A stretch of DNA of 64,000 nt from assembly GCF_009455625.1 (NCBI RefSeq), contig NZ_QPEQ01000001.1:2170001-2234000 (forward strand). The letters are read 5' to 3'. A model generated the notes under the pieces. It did not search any database and was not told the DNA's origin. It saw only the letters and a list, made by a program, of their open reading frames with translations. Of the stretch, positions 56,563 to 64,000 are shown piece after piece. The position numbers were made by a program, and so were the translations under genes. The DNA comes from Paraburkholderia bonniea. Lineage in GTDB: Bacteria; Pseudomonadota; Gammaproteobacteria; Burkholderiales; Burkholderiaceae. The first letter of the stretch is position 1. The number at the start of each line of letters is the position of its first letter.

Positions 56563-57435
56563 GTGCTGCTTATGCCTCTGTTCCGCCGCCTGCTGCGTCT
56601 GCCCTTCGTCCGGCTGAGTGCCAGCGTGCTGGTTTTTCTCGCGCCGCATGCAGCGCACGCCAGTCAGACGTTGGTGGTTTCCGCTGCGGCGAGCCTGACT
56701 CAGGCGTTCAACGCAGTCGGCACGGTGTTCGAGAAGCAGCATCCCGGCACGCAGGTGCTGCTCAACTACGGGGCCTCTGACGTGCTGATGCAGCAAATTG
56801 CCCATGGCGCGCCGGTCGATGTGTTCGCTTCAGCGGATCAAAAAGCGATGGATCGGGCCGTCGCCGAAAACGTCGTCGTCAGCGCCACCCGGGCAGATTT
56901 CGCGGCGAACTCGCTGGTTTTGATCGTGCCCAGCGATAGCCGTTTCGCGCCGGCCTCGCTGGCGGCGCTCAACGCACCCAGCATCAAGCGCGTGGCCTAT
57001 GGCGATCCGGCTTCGGTACCAGCTGGCCGCTACACCCAGGGGGCACTTATGGCAGCGGGCGTATGGCCCGCAGTCAGCGCCAAAGGCGTGCTAGCGGCGA
57101 ATGTGCGGCAAAGCCTCGACTACGTCGCTCGCGGCGAGGTAGATGCTGGGTTTGTCTTCGGCACCGATGCTGCGTTGATGCCGCAACGGGTGAAGGTCGT
57201 GCTAACGGTCGCTACCCCTACACCGATTACCTATCCGCTGGCACAAGTGGCTGGCAGCCGCCAGCCCGCGCTGGCGCAGGCATTTATCGCCTTCGTGCGC
57301 TCGCCCGCAGGCCAGGCGTTGCTCAGCCAGTACGGCTTCAAGCCTGCTGTTTCGGTTAATTCGGTTAATTCAGCCAACTCAGCTGCTTCGGTCACTGCCA
57401 CCACTCCCCCCCCTGCCACCACCATCACACGCTAA
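56563..57435 (+). CDS. modA: Molybdate ABC transporter substrate-binding protein
   Basis: A GTG at 56563 lies 7 nt after GGAG and gives 290 residues; an ATG 9 nt later is the alternative. A signal peptide (LSASVLVFLAPHAAHA) is followed by the ModA fold with VSAAASLTQAFNAVG, VLLNYGASDVLMQQI and PVDVFASADQ. The C-terminus carries a short VNS/ANS repeat. It binds molybdate in the periplasm for ModBC. Confidence 0.93.
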   Translation: MLLMPLFRRLLRLPFVRLSASVLVFLAPHAAHASQTLVVSAAASLTQAFNAVGTVFEKQHPGTQVLLNYGASDVLMQQIAHGAPVDVFASADQKAMDRAVAENVVVSATRADFAANSLVLIVPSDSRFAPASLAALNAPSIKRVAYGDPASVPAGRYTQGALMAAGVWPAVSAKGVLAANVRQSLDYVARGEVDAGFVFGTDAALMPQRVKVVLTVATPTPITYPLAQVAGSRQPALAQAFIAFVRSPAGQALLSQYGFKPAVSVNSVNSANSAASVTATTPPPATTITR

Positions 57436-57461
57436 CCCCGCCACTACTGGATATCTCTGTC

Positions 57462-58136
57462 ATGCAATCTGCCTGGGTTCCCCTGCTGCTATCTCTCAAG
57501 GTCGCGGGCTGGGCGACGGCACTCAATCTGGTGTTTGGTGTCGCGGCCGGGTTTGGTCTGGCGCGCTGGCGCTCTGGCGCGCGGGATCTGTTTGATGCGT
57601 TGCTGACCCTGCCGCTGGTACTCCCACCCACTGTGCTCGGCTATTACCTGCTGGCGCTGCTAGGGCGGCGCGGCGTGCTCGGCACATGGCTGGAGCAATG
57701 GGGGATTCAGTTGGTCTTTACATGGCAAGGCGCAGTGATCGCCTCCAGCGTGGTGGCGTTTCCGCTAGTCACGAAATCCGCCCGCGCCGCGTTCGAAACC
57801 ATCGATCCACAGCTTGAGCGCGCCGCTCGCACGCTGGGCCTCGGCGAAGCGGCGATCTTTTTTCGCGTCACCCTGCCGCTGGCCGCGCGCGGCATTCTGG
57901 CAGGCGGGCTGCTGGCCTTCGCGCGGGCGCTGGGCGAATTCGGCGCAACGCTGATGATCGCGGGCAATCTGCCGGGACGGACCCAAACGCTGTCAGTCGC
58001 GGTCTATGCCGCCGTGCAAGCAGGCGATGACCAGACCGCGGCCTTTCTCGTGCTCGTGACGTCGGTGACGTGCGTGGTGATTCTTTTACTGGCGGGCCGG
58101 CTGGTGCCGCAATCTGCGCTTGGGATGCCTCGCTGA
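57462..58136 (+). CDS. modB: Molybdate ABC transporter permease
   Basis: The 224-residue protein has five membrane segments and the permease EAA-like loop ERAARTLGLGEAAIFFRVTLP followed by GALGEFGATLMIAGNLPG-type sequence. It lies 26 bp after modA and 1 bp before the modC start. Confidence 0.95.
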   Translation: MQSAWVPLLLSLKVAGWATALNLVFGVAAGFGLARWRSGARDLFDALLTLPLVLPPTVLGYYLLALLGRRGVLGTWLEQWGIQLVFTWQGAVIASSVVAFPLVTKSARAAFETIDPQLERAARTLGLGEAAIFFRVTLPLAARGILAGGLLAFARALGEFGATLMIAGNLPGRTQTLSVAVYAAVQAGDDQTAAFLVLVTSVTCVVILLLAGRLVPQSALGMPR

Positions 58137-58137
58137 A

Positions 58138-58869
58138 ATGTCACTCACCGCTCACTTCCGCAAAACCTTCAATACCGCTGGGCGTGTGTTCACGCTTGAT
58201 GTGGCGTTCACTGCGCACGCCCGGCGGCTGGTGCTGTTCGGGCCATCGGGCGCGGGCAAAAGCCTGACGCTGCAAGCCATTGCCGGGCTAGTGCAGCCCG
58301 ATGAAGGGGTGATCGAGCTCGATCATCAAACCTGGTTTGACCACGCACGACGTATTCATCTGAAACCACAGCAACGCAAGCTGGCCTATCTGTTTCAGGA
58401 TTACGCGCTGTTTCCTCATTTGAATGTGCGGCAGAACATCGCCTTTGGCTTGAGCTCTGGCTGGTGCAATCCCGCCGCGCGCGGCGAGCCGGATGATGCG
58501 CCCAACCAGGCGCTAGTGGCGTACTGGCTCGATGCGCTGGAATTGCGCGCGCTGGCGGCATTGCGTCCGGCGCAGTTGTCAGGGGGGCAAAAGCAGCGTG
58601 TCGCGCTGGCGCGTGCGCTCATCACGCAACCTCGCCTGCTGCTGCTCGACGAGCCGTTTTCAGCGCTGGATAGCGCGCTGCGTCAGCGCATGCGCCATGA
58701 GCTGGCTGAGCTGCAGGCGCGGCTGGACATTCCGCTGGTGTTGATTACCCACGATGCCGAAGATCTAGCGCTGTTCGGCGATCAGGTGGTGCAGGTGGAC
58801 AACGGTCAGGTACGCGACCGGGCAATGGGTTCGGGTCCAAGGCAACCGGTCCAGTTACGCGTGGTTTGA
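58138..58869 (+). CDS. modC: Molybdate ABC transporter ATP-binding protein
   Basis: From the ATG at 58138 the 243-residue protein has Walker A GPSGAGKS, signature LSGGQKQRVALARAL and Walker B LLLLDEPFSALD, then ITHDAED. It stops soon after the nucleotide-binding domain, so the C-terminal TOBE/Mop domain of standard ModC (about 350 residues) is absent. A frame to 58120 lies inside modB. Confidence 0.93.
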   Translation: MSLTAHFRKTFNTAGRVFTLDVAFTAHARRLVLFGPSGAGKSLTLQAIAGLVQPDEGVIELDHQTWFDHARRIHLKPQQRKLAYLFQDYALFPHLNVRQNIAFGLSSGWCNPAARGEPDDAPNQALVAYWLDALELRALAALRPAQLSGGQKQRVALARALITQPRLLLLDEPFSALDSALRQRMRHELAELQARLDIPLVLITHDAEDLALFGDQVVQVDNGQVRDRAMGSGPRQPVQLRVV

Positions 58870-58963
58870 AAACGTGGCACCAGGCTGTATCACACGCTGC
58901 GGCCGGTTTAATTTTTCAGGCGCTCAGACACTCAAACGCTCAGAGAGCCAAACCTTCGGCTGA

Positions 58964-59800
58964 TTAATCATGCACGCCCAGAATCACGCTCGACGCCTTG
59001 AATACCGCCGTCGCGCGCTGGCCCGGCTTCAGGCCCAGTGCCTCGGCGCTTTGATGCGTCACCACGGCGGCAAGCACCGTGCTGTCATCGAGCGTTAGCG
59101 TCACGTCGTCGTTCACCGCGCCGTGCTTCACGCTGGCAATCGTGCCGTGCAACTGGTTACGCGCCGATAGTTTGAGCCCTGTGTCAGTGGGCTCTTGCAC
59201 CAGCAGCATCACCCACGATGCCTTGATCAGCGCAAAGGCCGCGACGCCTTCGCTCAGGCCCAGTGCAGCCGTGCTGTCGCAGGTCAGCACGGCGGCTAAC
59301 GTTTGCCCGCCAGGCAGCGTCAAGGTGACTTCATCGTTCACCGCTCCCCGCCGGATCGCCGTGACCGTGCCATACAACTGGTTACGCGCACTTGTTTTCA
59401 TCCCCATCCTCCCGATTAATTCCCAGTCAGGCGCGAAGCCTTCAATGGCTGCGCCCGCACGTTCAAGAAACCTGCGGTGCTCCTGTTCAATCAGCGCAAA
59501 CGTCTTGATCAGACGCTGGGCTCGCGCGGTCAGCGTCGTGCCCCCGCCTCCCTTGCCACCGGCCGCCCGCACTACCAGCGCTTCGCCAGCGAGGTTGTTC
59601 ATCGCGTCGATGGCATCCCACGCGCCCTTGTAGCTCATGCCAACCGCTTTTGCCGCACCGGTGATTGAGCCCGTCGCGTGAATCGCCCCCAGCAACGCCA
59701 TGCGCGTCGCACCGCCCAGCGTATGCGAGCCGGACTGGAACCAGACCGAACCATCGAGTTCGAGCGCAGGCGTGACAGGCGTGGAGGTGGTGTCGGGCAT
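58964..59800 (-). CDS. modE: Molybdate-responsive transcriptional regulator ModE
   Basis: The 278-residue protein from the ATG at 59800 has a winged-helix N-terminal domain (LLGAIHATGSITGAAKAVGM, GKGGGGTTLTARAQRLI) and two C-terminal TOBE/Mop domains (SARNQLYGTVTAI and SARNQLHGTIASV). With molybdate it represses mod operons. It is convergent with modC, across a 94-bp gap. Confidence 0.94.
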   Translation of the reverse strand: MPDTTSTPVTPALELDGSVWFQSGSHTLGGATRMALLGAIHATGSITGAAKAVGMSYKGAWDAIDAMNNLAGEALVVRAAGGKGGGGTTLTARAQRLIKTFALIEQEHRRFLERAGAAIEGFAPDWELIGRMGMKTSARNQLYGTVTAIRRGAVNDEVTLTLPGGQTLAAVLTCDSTAALGLSEGVAAFALIKASWVMLLVQEPTDTGLKLSARNQLHGTIASVKHGAVNDDVTLTLDDSTVLAAVVTHQSAEALGLKPGQRATAVFKASSVILGVHD

Positions 59801-59932
59801 AAGGGGCGGGAAAGAGAGCTTAACGGCAGGGGCTTGGCAGCAAGGGCTAGCGACCACCGCGTTGAGAGAGATAGCGCTCGCGGATTATAGCGAGCGAGGC
59901 GGCCGCGTCACTTTGCAGCGGCTAGAGCGTGT

Positions 59933-60095
59933 CAGGCACTTTGAATAATGGGCAGAGCATGAACGAGCATGGCAAAGACGACGAAGTGCAAGCCGGCCAG
60001 GGTTTCAGGCAAGCGCTCGTAGTCGCGTGTCAGTTGGCGGAAGCGGTTGAGCCATCCGAAGCTGCGCTCGACCACCCAGCGCCGTGGCAGCCGCA
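59933..60095 (-). pseudogene. IS5-type transposase fragment, C-terminal
   Basis: The minus-strand frame encodes [20 protein letters not shown] and [20 protein letters not shown], the DDE-domain end of IS5-group transposases. The upstream half is replaced by the hicB repeat copy. Its N-terminal part is at 60423-60584. Confidence 0.85.
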
Positions 60096-60326
60096 CGAAG
60101 CCGAAGCGTGGACAGTACGTCATCAAGCTTCCTGCCAGCCTGTCAGCCAAGATTTGGTTACTCAACGAAATGGTGACGCAAAACATTCGCCCCGCTGAAC
60201 TCGCGCGGAGATTGCCCCCCTCAGGAAGTGAACCGCCTCACAAATTTGCGGCACACCACTCGCATTGATGGAATTGCTGCGGCCCTTCAAGCAATGGGAC
60301 GGCATCTTGAAATAAGCGTTGCATGA
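60096..60326 (+). pseudogene. hicB 3' fragment (repeat copy 1)
   Basis: The fragment encodes the HicB C-terminal DNA-binding part ([28 protein letters not shown]). At a C6 tract the frame shifts; the conserved [19 protein letters not shown] end continues in another frame to 60326. It lies between the two parts of the transposase. Confidence 0.8.
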
Positions 60327-60423
60327 AGCACAAACCAAAAAGCCTCTCGGCATTCAGGACATAAATTGCTGAATGCCGAGGGACTATCGTCAAGCCACGT
60401 AGGGATTCCGAGCACCAGGCAAG
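60096..60423. repeat. Direct repeat, copy 1 (hicB 3' end and hairpin)
   Basis: About 328 bp nearly identical to 62809-63137. It includes a terminator-like hairpin (CTCGGCATTCAG 60346-60357 with its complement 60369-60380). The copies differ by a few substitutions and by C6 versus C7. Confidence 0.9.
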
Positions 60424-60584
60424 TGCTCCCACGGGAGGCCTGCCTGCAGAATACACAAAATGCCGTTCAGTGCTTCGCGGTCACTGGCCGAGCATCGCCG
60501 GCCGCCCTTGGGTGACAGCATAAACGCTGGGATCAGTGGCTCTAGCATCACCCATACTTCGTTGCTGATTTTTCTTCTGGACAT
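60423..60584 (-). pseudogene. IS5-type transposase fragment, N-terminal
   Basis: The ATG at 60584 opens MSRRKISNEVWVMLEPLIPA, then GGRRCSASDREALNGILCIL and GLPWEHLPG, typical of the IS5/IS427 group. It is cut off by the hicB repeat, so the central DDE region is lost. Confidence 0.85.
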
Positions 60585-60676
60585 ACAACCAAGATACGGA
60601 ACCAGTAGCGGCATGCCCAGGTTGCGTTAGCTGCTCTCAACCACGACGTCACTACGGGCACCGTTTAAGCAGGAAA

Positions 60677-62359
60677 TTAATGCAACTCAATTAACTGTTC
60701 ATTATTGTCGTAATGCTGAATTATCACGGGTGGCAATTTTTCTTCGGCTCTCCGTTCATTAATTGCATTTATTTTATCGATTTTCTCGAGAGAAGCGCCA
60801 CAACGATAAACAACATTAATACTCCCCAGATTTTCCATCGTATATAATTTATTTACTTCCTTGTACACAAGAATTTTAAGATCAACACCATCGCGAGTTG
60901 CCGTGCGCACACTGACCACCTTCTCGGAGTCGAGTTTTAATGCATTTTCAGACGAAAGAGGATCCAGATAAATGGTCAACGCATCAGGCGTTTTTTCTGC
61001 ATTTAAATCAGGCTCAATTAAATCGGAGCAATCCACGATAGAGTTAAGAACACACAATTCAGAAACCTCGACATTCGAACGCAATTGATCGAAAATGTCT
61101 TTTGAAATTTTACAATCAATGAAGGTCAATTTTTTAAGCAATTGGCACTTGCTTAACCAATCAATGTGTTCTTTATTGATTGTTCCCCATGCCACCTCAA
61201 TCTCTTTCAGGTTAGGCATTTCAAGAAAATCCCCAATATATGGGATCGATGTGGAATTAATCTCGAGTTTCTCGATAGCACAAACTACCGGCTTCTCTGG
61301 AGGAAGTTCTCTTGTAGAATTCCCCAGACATTTACGCAATATTCCGAGAAAAGATAGAGAATGTAATTCATTTAAATTTCCAACCATATTTAAAACTTCT
61401 CCGGATATTGCCGGGAGATTAATTTTAAGTCTCTTCAAACCAGAAAAACGGGATATTAAATCTCTCACGCTATCAGTATTGTCATACTGACTACACTGTC
61501 TCGACGGAACATTTCTATCCTCAACAGTTATCTCCGCAATAGTTTCCGGCAAATTTTTAATTATTTCGCCAAGATTAACCGGACCTCGCCCACCCTGCCG
61601 ATGCTTAACAAGACCGAGCTTTTCAAGCATTGGTGAGTGTTTAATAGAGTCAGTCAACTTCTCAGTGTCACCAGCATTAAATTTGAGATTAATTTCCCTC
61701 AAATTACCACTCTGATCAATCACATGATAATTACTAAGCTCATCGGCAACAAATGGAATGTGACTAGCAGAAAAATAATTTTCCGATGGCTTGATTTTTA
61801 CTCTGACATCAATTACATCTCGTGATGCCTGGGATAATTTTTCACAAAAATCGATATTCGCGGTCATCGCATCGATAAAAATGGTCTTTTTGCCGGACAA
61901 TAGACTATCTGACCTCAGACATGAATTTTCTTGGCCTGACTCGCCAATCAATTCAATAAAAATATCGACAAATAATTCAGGAACAAATTCCTTGTTGACA
62001 TAAATATGGGGATGTTTTTCAAAGACAAGCTCAATTTCCCTCTTAATAATTTCGCGTGATTTTTCTTTACGGAAAATCCCCTGAATCATTTTCCAGCTGG
62101 AAGCCTGACTAATTTTTGGATCATCGCGATGATTATCATGCTCAGCGTCTTTTGGCTTGAAAAATTCTGCACCGGCTATTTTTTTCGGTGACACAGTAGA
62201 ACTCGAAATGGTGACACGAGAATCTTCGGGATTCACCACCTCGACGAATCCAAGTACCTGACCGGGGGAGGACGTGACCTCTACCTGCGCAGTATTTTGC
62301 GGGTTGTAATTTATTAATGAACCGGACTTATTTAAGCTTGATGGAGTGGATTGACTCAT
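60677..62359 (-). CDS. Leucine-rich-repeat protein, candidate type III effector
   Basis: From the ATG at 62359 the 560-residue protein starts with a Ser/Thr/Asn/Gln-rich stretch (MSQSTPSSLNKSGSLINYN), a pattern common in T3SS substrates. The central and C-terminal parts have irregular LRR units (LKRLKINLPAISGEVLNMVG, LHSLSFLGIL, IEKLEINSTSI, LKEIEVAWG, LLKKLTFIDCKIS). I see no enzyme motif. The gene is far richer in A and T than its neighbours and sits between direct repeats, so it was probably acquired. No PIP box is found in the 200 bp upstream. Confidence 0.75.
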   Translation of the reverse strand: MSQSTPSSLNKSGSLINYNPQNTAQVEVTSSPGQVLGFVEVVNPEDSRVTISSSTVSPKKIAGAEFFKPKDAEHDNHRDDPKISQASSWKMIQGIFRKEKSREIIKREIELVFEKHPHIYVNKEFVPELFVDIFIELIGESGQENSCLRSDSLLSGKKTIFIDAMTANIDFCEKLSQASRDVIDVRVKIKPSENYFSASHIPFVADELSNYHVIDQSGNLREINLKFNAGDTEKLTDSIKHSPMLEKLGLVKHRQGGRGPVNLGEIIKNLPETIAEITVEDRNVPSRQCSQYDNTDSVRDLISRFSGLKRLKINLPAISGEVLNMVGNLNELHSLSFLGILRKCLGNSTRELPPEKPVVCAIEKLEINSTSIPYIGDFLEMPNLKEIEVAWGTINKEHIDWLSKCQLLKKLTFIDCKISKDIFDQLRSNVEVSELCVLNSIVDCSDLIEPDLNAEKTPDALTIYLDPLSSENALKLDSEKVVSVRTATRDGVDLKILVYKEVNKLYTMENLGSINVVYRCGASLEKIDKINAINERRAEEKLPPVIIQHYDNNEQLIELH

Positions 62360-62540
62360 GACGAACATCTTATTAGATAAAGAAGCTTGGTAACCCATCC
62401 GAGTATTAAGTTCCAACTGGGAAAAAAACCACGCTCAGTTCCCGATGTGACCTGCCTGATTTCTTCGGGCCATTTCAATCTTGGAGAACGGCCTCGGTTG
62501 CTTCAGTTGAACAATGCCGCTGCTTGAACTCGTCGGGCGA

Positions 62541-62610
62541 TACCGATGCACAACACCGACCTCAAAAAAGCACTGTTGAGGGCATCAAAAAGCAACTTGG
62601 CCTGAAATAA
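62541..62610 (+). pseudogene. hicA toxin remnant
   Basis: The bases encode PMHNTDLKK, then after a one-base deletion TVEGIKKQLGLK and a stop at 62608-62610, the C-terminal end of HicA toxins. The 5' part is missing. It lies directly upstream of hicB. Confidence 0.7.
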
Positions 62611-62624
62611 TAAGCGAGGTATTT

Positions 62625-63040
62625 ATGAAATTTCCTGTCACCCTTACCCCTGATGAAGCCGATGGCGGCTTTGTTGTAACGTTCTCCGACATTCCTGAAG
62701 CTATTACTCAAGGCGAGACCACCGAAGAAGCGCTTGCAATGGCTCAGGAAGCACTTGAAACAGCGATGGAATTCTACTTTGAGGACAAACGCGTTGTGCC
62801 CACGCCATCGAAGCCGAAGCGTGGACAACCCGTCATCAAGCTTCCGGCCAACCTGTCAGCCAAGATTTGGTTACTCAACGAAATGGTGACGCAAAACATT
62901 CGCCCCGCTGAACTCGCGCGGAGATTGCCCCCCCTCAGGAAGTGAACCGCCTCACAAATTTGCGGCACACCACTCGCATTGATGGAATTGCTGCGACCCT
63001 TCAAACAATGGGACGGCATCTTGAAATAAGCGTTGCATGA
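62625..63040 (+). pseudogene. hicB: hicB antitoxin, frameshifted near the C-terminus
   Basis: The ATG at 62625 (AGCGAGG upstream) opens a HicB N-terminal domain (MKFPVTLTPDEADGGFVVTF, FSDIPEAITQGETTEEAL) and the HTH part (KPKRGQPVIKLPANLSAKIW). At a C7 tract (around 62928-62934) the frame runs to a stop at 62945, giving 106 residues; the conserved last 33 residues continue in another frame to 63040. No intact hicA is present, so the toxin-antitoxin pair is dead. A truncated antitoxin could still bind DNA. Confidence 0.8.
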
Positions 63041-63137
63041 AGCACAAACCAAAAAGCCTCTCGGCATTCAGGACATAAATTGCTGAATGCCGAGGGACTA
63101 TCGTCAAGCCACATAGGGATTCCGAGCACCGGGCAAG
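62809..63137. repeat. Direct repeat, copy 2 (hicB 3' end and hairpin)
   Basis: This is the second copy of the 328-bp element at 60096-60423, with the matching hairpin near 63060-63094. The two copies flank the LRR gene. Confidence 0.9.
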
Positions 63138-63548
63138 CGCCCGAGATGTTACGAAAAATACTTTTCACGAGTCGGGCCCATGGAAATCGGCGCTCTGCCG
63201 CACATCCGCTTCGCTCCTTACGCATGACTCTGCAGTGCCGGTTTGAATGTCACTTGCCGACCCTGAGCCGTCCTTCGGCTTTCACGAAAGTGGCCGTTTA
63301 ACCTCAGTTACGCCAAGGATTCCAGTCATCGCTGAGCCAGATCCGGATGACTCACAAATCCAGCGCAACGCCACTGCGCCGGATAAGGCTAATCGGGGGA
63401 ATCATGACTGACAGCAATGCTGCGCTCAGATAGTCTTGCCCTCCCTTACCGTCGCCATCATCTGCTCGCACCCCCTGGATAAATAGCATATTCATTATCG
63501 TGCTTTAATAAATTGAAAAGAATATCATTAATATTGCAAACGCAATAA
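63138..63548. other. Intergenic accessory sequence without a recognised gene
   Basis: Mixed composition: a GC-moderate half to about 63470, possibly decayed mobile-element DNA, then AT-rich sequence leading into the LRR gene. No ORF has a ribosome binding site or family match. Confidence 0.4.
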
Positions 63549-64000
63549 TCAAACGTAGCAATCAAACACAATATCATACCCCATCTCTTCCTTAAAATAT
63601 TTTTTAAAATTATCATCACGAAATACATCACGCAATAAATAATCATGCATAAATCTCAGCTTTTGTATTTTTGGCATTTTCTTTTTACATTCCCAACCAA
63701 AATCGACAAAACGATCTTCCCAATCATACGTCAAATTGATGCCCGTTCCAAAATAGTCAAATTCAAGCAACTCTGGAAAATTTCCTATTCCATCTAATTT
63801 TAGATCGCGCCCGTCATCATAAAGGAAATACGTTACCGACTTACTCTCAATAGCCGGGCTTATTTTACCACAAATACTGGATAATGTCAGATCCAAATTT
63901 TTTAAATTACTCATTTTCGATATTACATCGAGACCCCCATTATTAAGTCTATCAATATCAACACCAAGCCTTTTCACTATTCCCTTAACAATATCAGGCG
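63549..64000 (-). CDS. Second LRR protein, partial (C-terminal part)
   Basis: The frame is open to the right window edge, and its visible 150 residues include LDVISKMSNLKNLDLTLSSI and IGNFPELLEFDYFGTGINLT, LRR-like units, ending YDIVFDCYV. It is AT-rich like the LRR gene at 60677-62359 and on the same strand. It is probably another candidate effector; the N-terminal part lies outside the window. Confidence 0.65.
   Translation of the reverse strand, partial: PDIVKGIVKRLGVDIDRLNNGGLDVISKMSNLKNLDLTLSSICGKISPAIESKSVTYFLYDDGRDLKLDGIGNFPELLEFDYFGTGINLTYDWEDRFVDFGWECKKKMPKIQKLRFMHDYLLRDVFRDDNFKKYFKEEMGYDIVFDCYV

Noticed and set aside
62360..62540. PIP box upstream of the LRR gene
   Set aside because: Only one CGAA (62362-62365) is present, without a partner at the required spacing.

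Overview
The window is a high-GC chromosomal segment of a Burkholderiaceae bacterium, most likely Burkholderia sensu lato (Paraburkholderia or Mycetohabitans type). The evidence is the housekeeping gene content and order (yqeY-dnaG-rpoD; thrB, a BPSS1780-type membrane gene and a photolyase gene in tandem; polA divergent from a LOG-family gene) together with a Ralstonia/Xanthomonas-style Hrp2 type III secretion system (T3SS).

Positions 1-22567 hold the T3SS. A minus-strand operon runs hrpB1-sctI-sctJ-sctK-sctL-sctN-(repeat ORF)-sctO-sctT, followed by the AraC-type activator gene hrpB and the secretin gene sctC. A divergent plus-strand operon runs sctU-sctV-sctP-sctQ-sctR-sctS-sctD, then three small genes and a giant repeat protein gene. 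The two operons face away from a 240-bp gap that carries two perfect PIP boxes (TTCGC-N15-TTCGC), one per strand, each 32 nt from a YANNNT -10 element. Many genes overlap as ATGA, so translation is probably coupled. The cluster is unusually rich in minisatellites: 33 x 12 bp between sctN and sctO, 7 x 13 bp upstream of hrpB, 21 x 48 bp in the giant protein gene, and shorter arrays in sctL and sctV. sctD is split at a C7 tract that fits a -1 slippery heptamer. The giant 826-aa protein combines four copies of a roughly 80-aa domain, a 21-copy 16-residue linker, and a C-terminal tail about 50% identical to the neighbouring 51-aa pilin-like protein. That architecture is the most novel item in the window.

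Positions 22568-59800 are mostly core genes: pcaHG (protocatechuate cleavage), a short H-NS-like protein, cspA with a long leader, a tRNA-Ile(CAU) gene interrupted by a 252-nt group I intron, rpoD/dnaG/yqeY (no rpsU beside them), a flavoprotein, tsaD, folE2, dxs/ispA/xseB, a Rieske oxygenase, a sulfurtransferase, an NDH-2, polA, a LOG-family gene, amn, thrB, a photolyase, an exported HIUase-like and GlcG-like pair, a PHB-depolymerase-like esterase, a PAP2 phosphatase, and the molybdate system modABC with modE.

Positions 59930-64000 are an AT-rich accessory island. It contains an IS5-type transposase in two pieces, two near-identical 328-bp copies of a hicB 3' end flanking a leucine-rich-repeat (LRR) protein gene, a hicA remnant, and the 3' end of a second LRR gene at the window edge. 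The LRR proteins are plausible T3SS substrates, but this is inference from composition and context.
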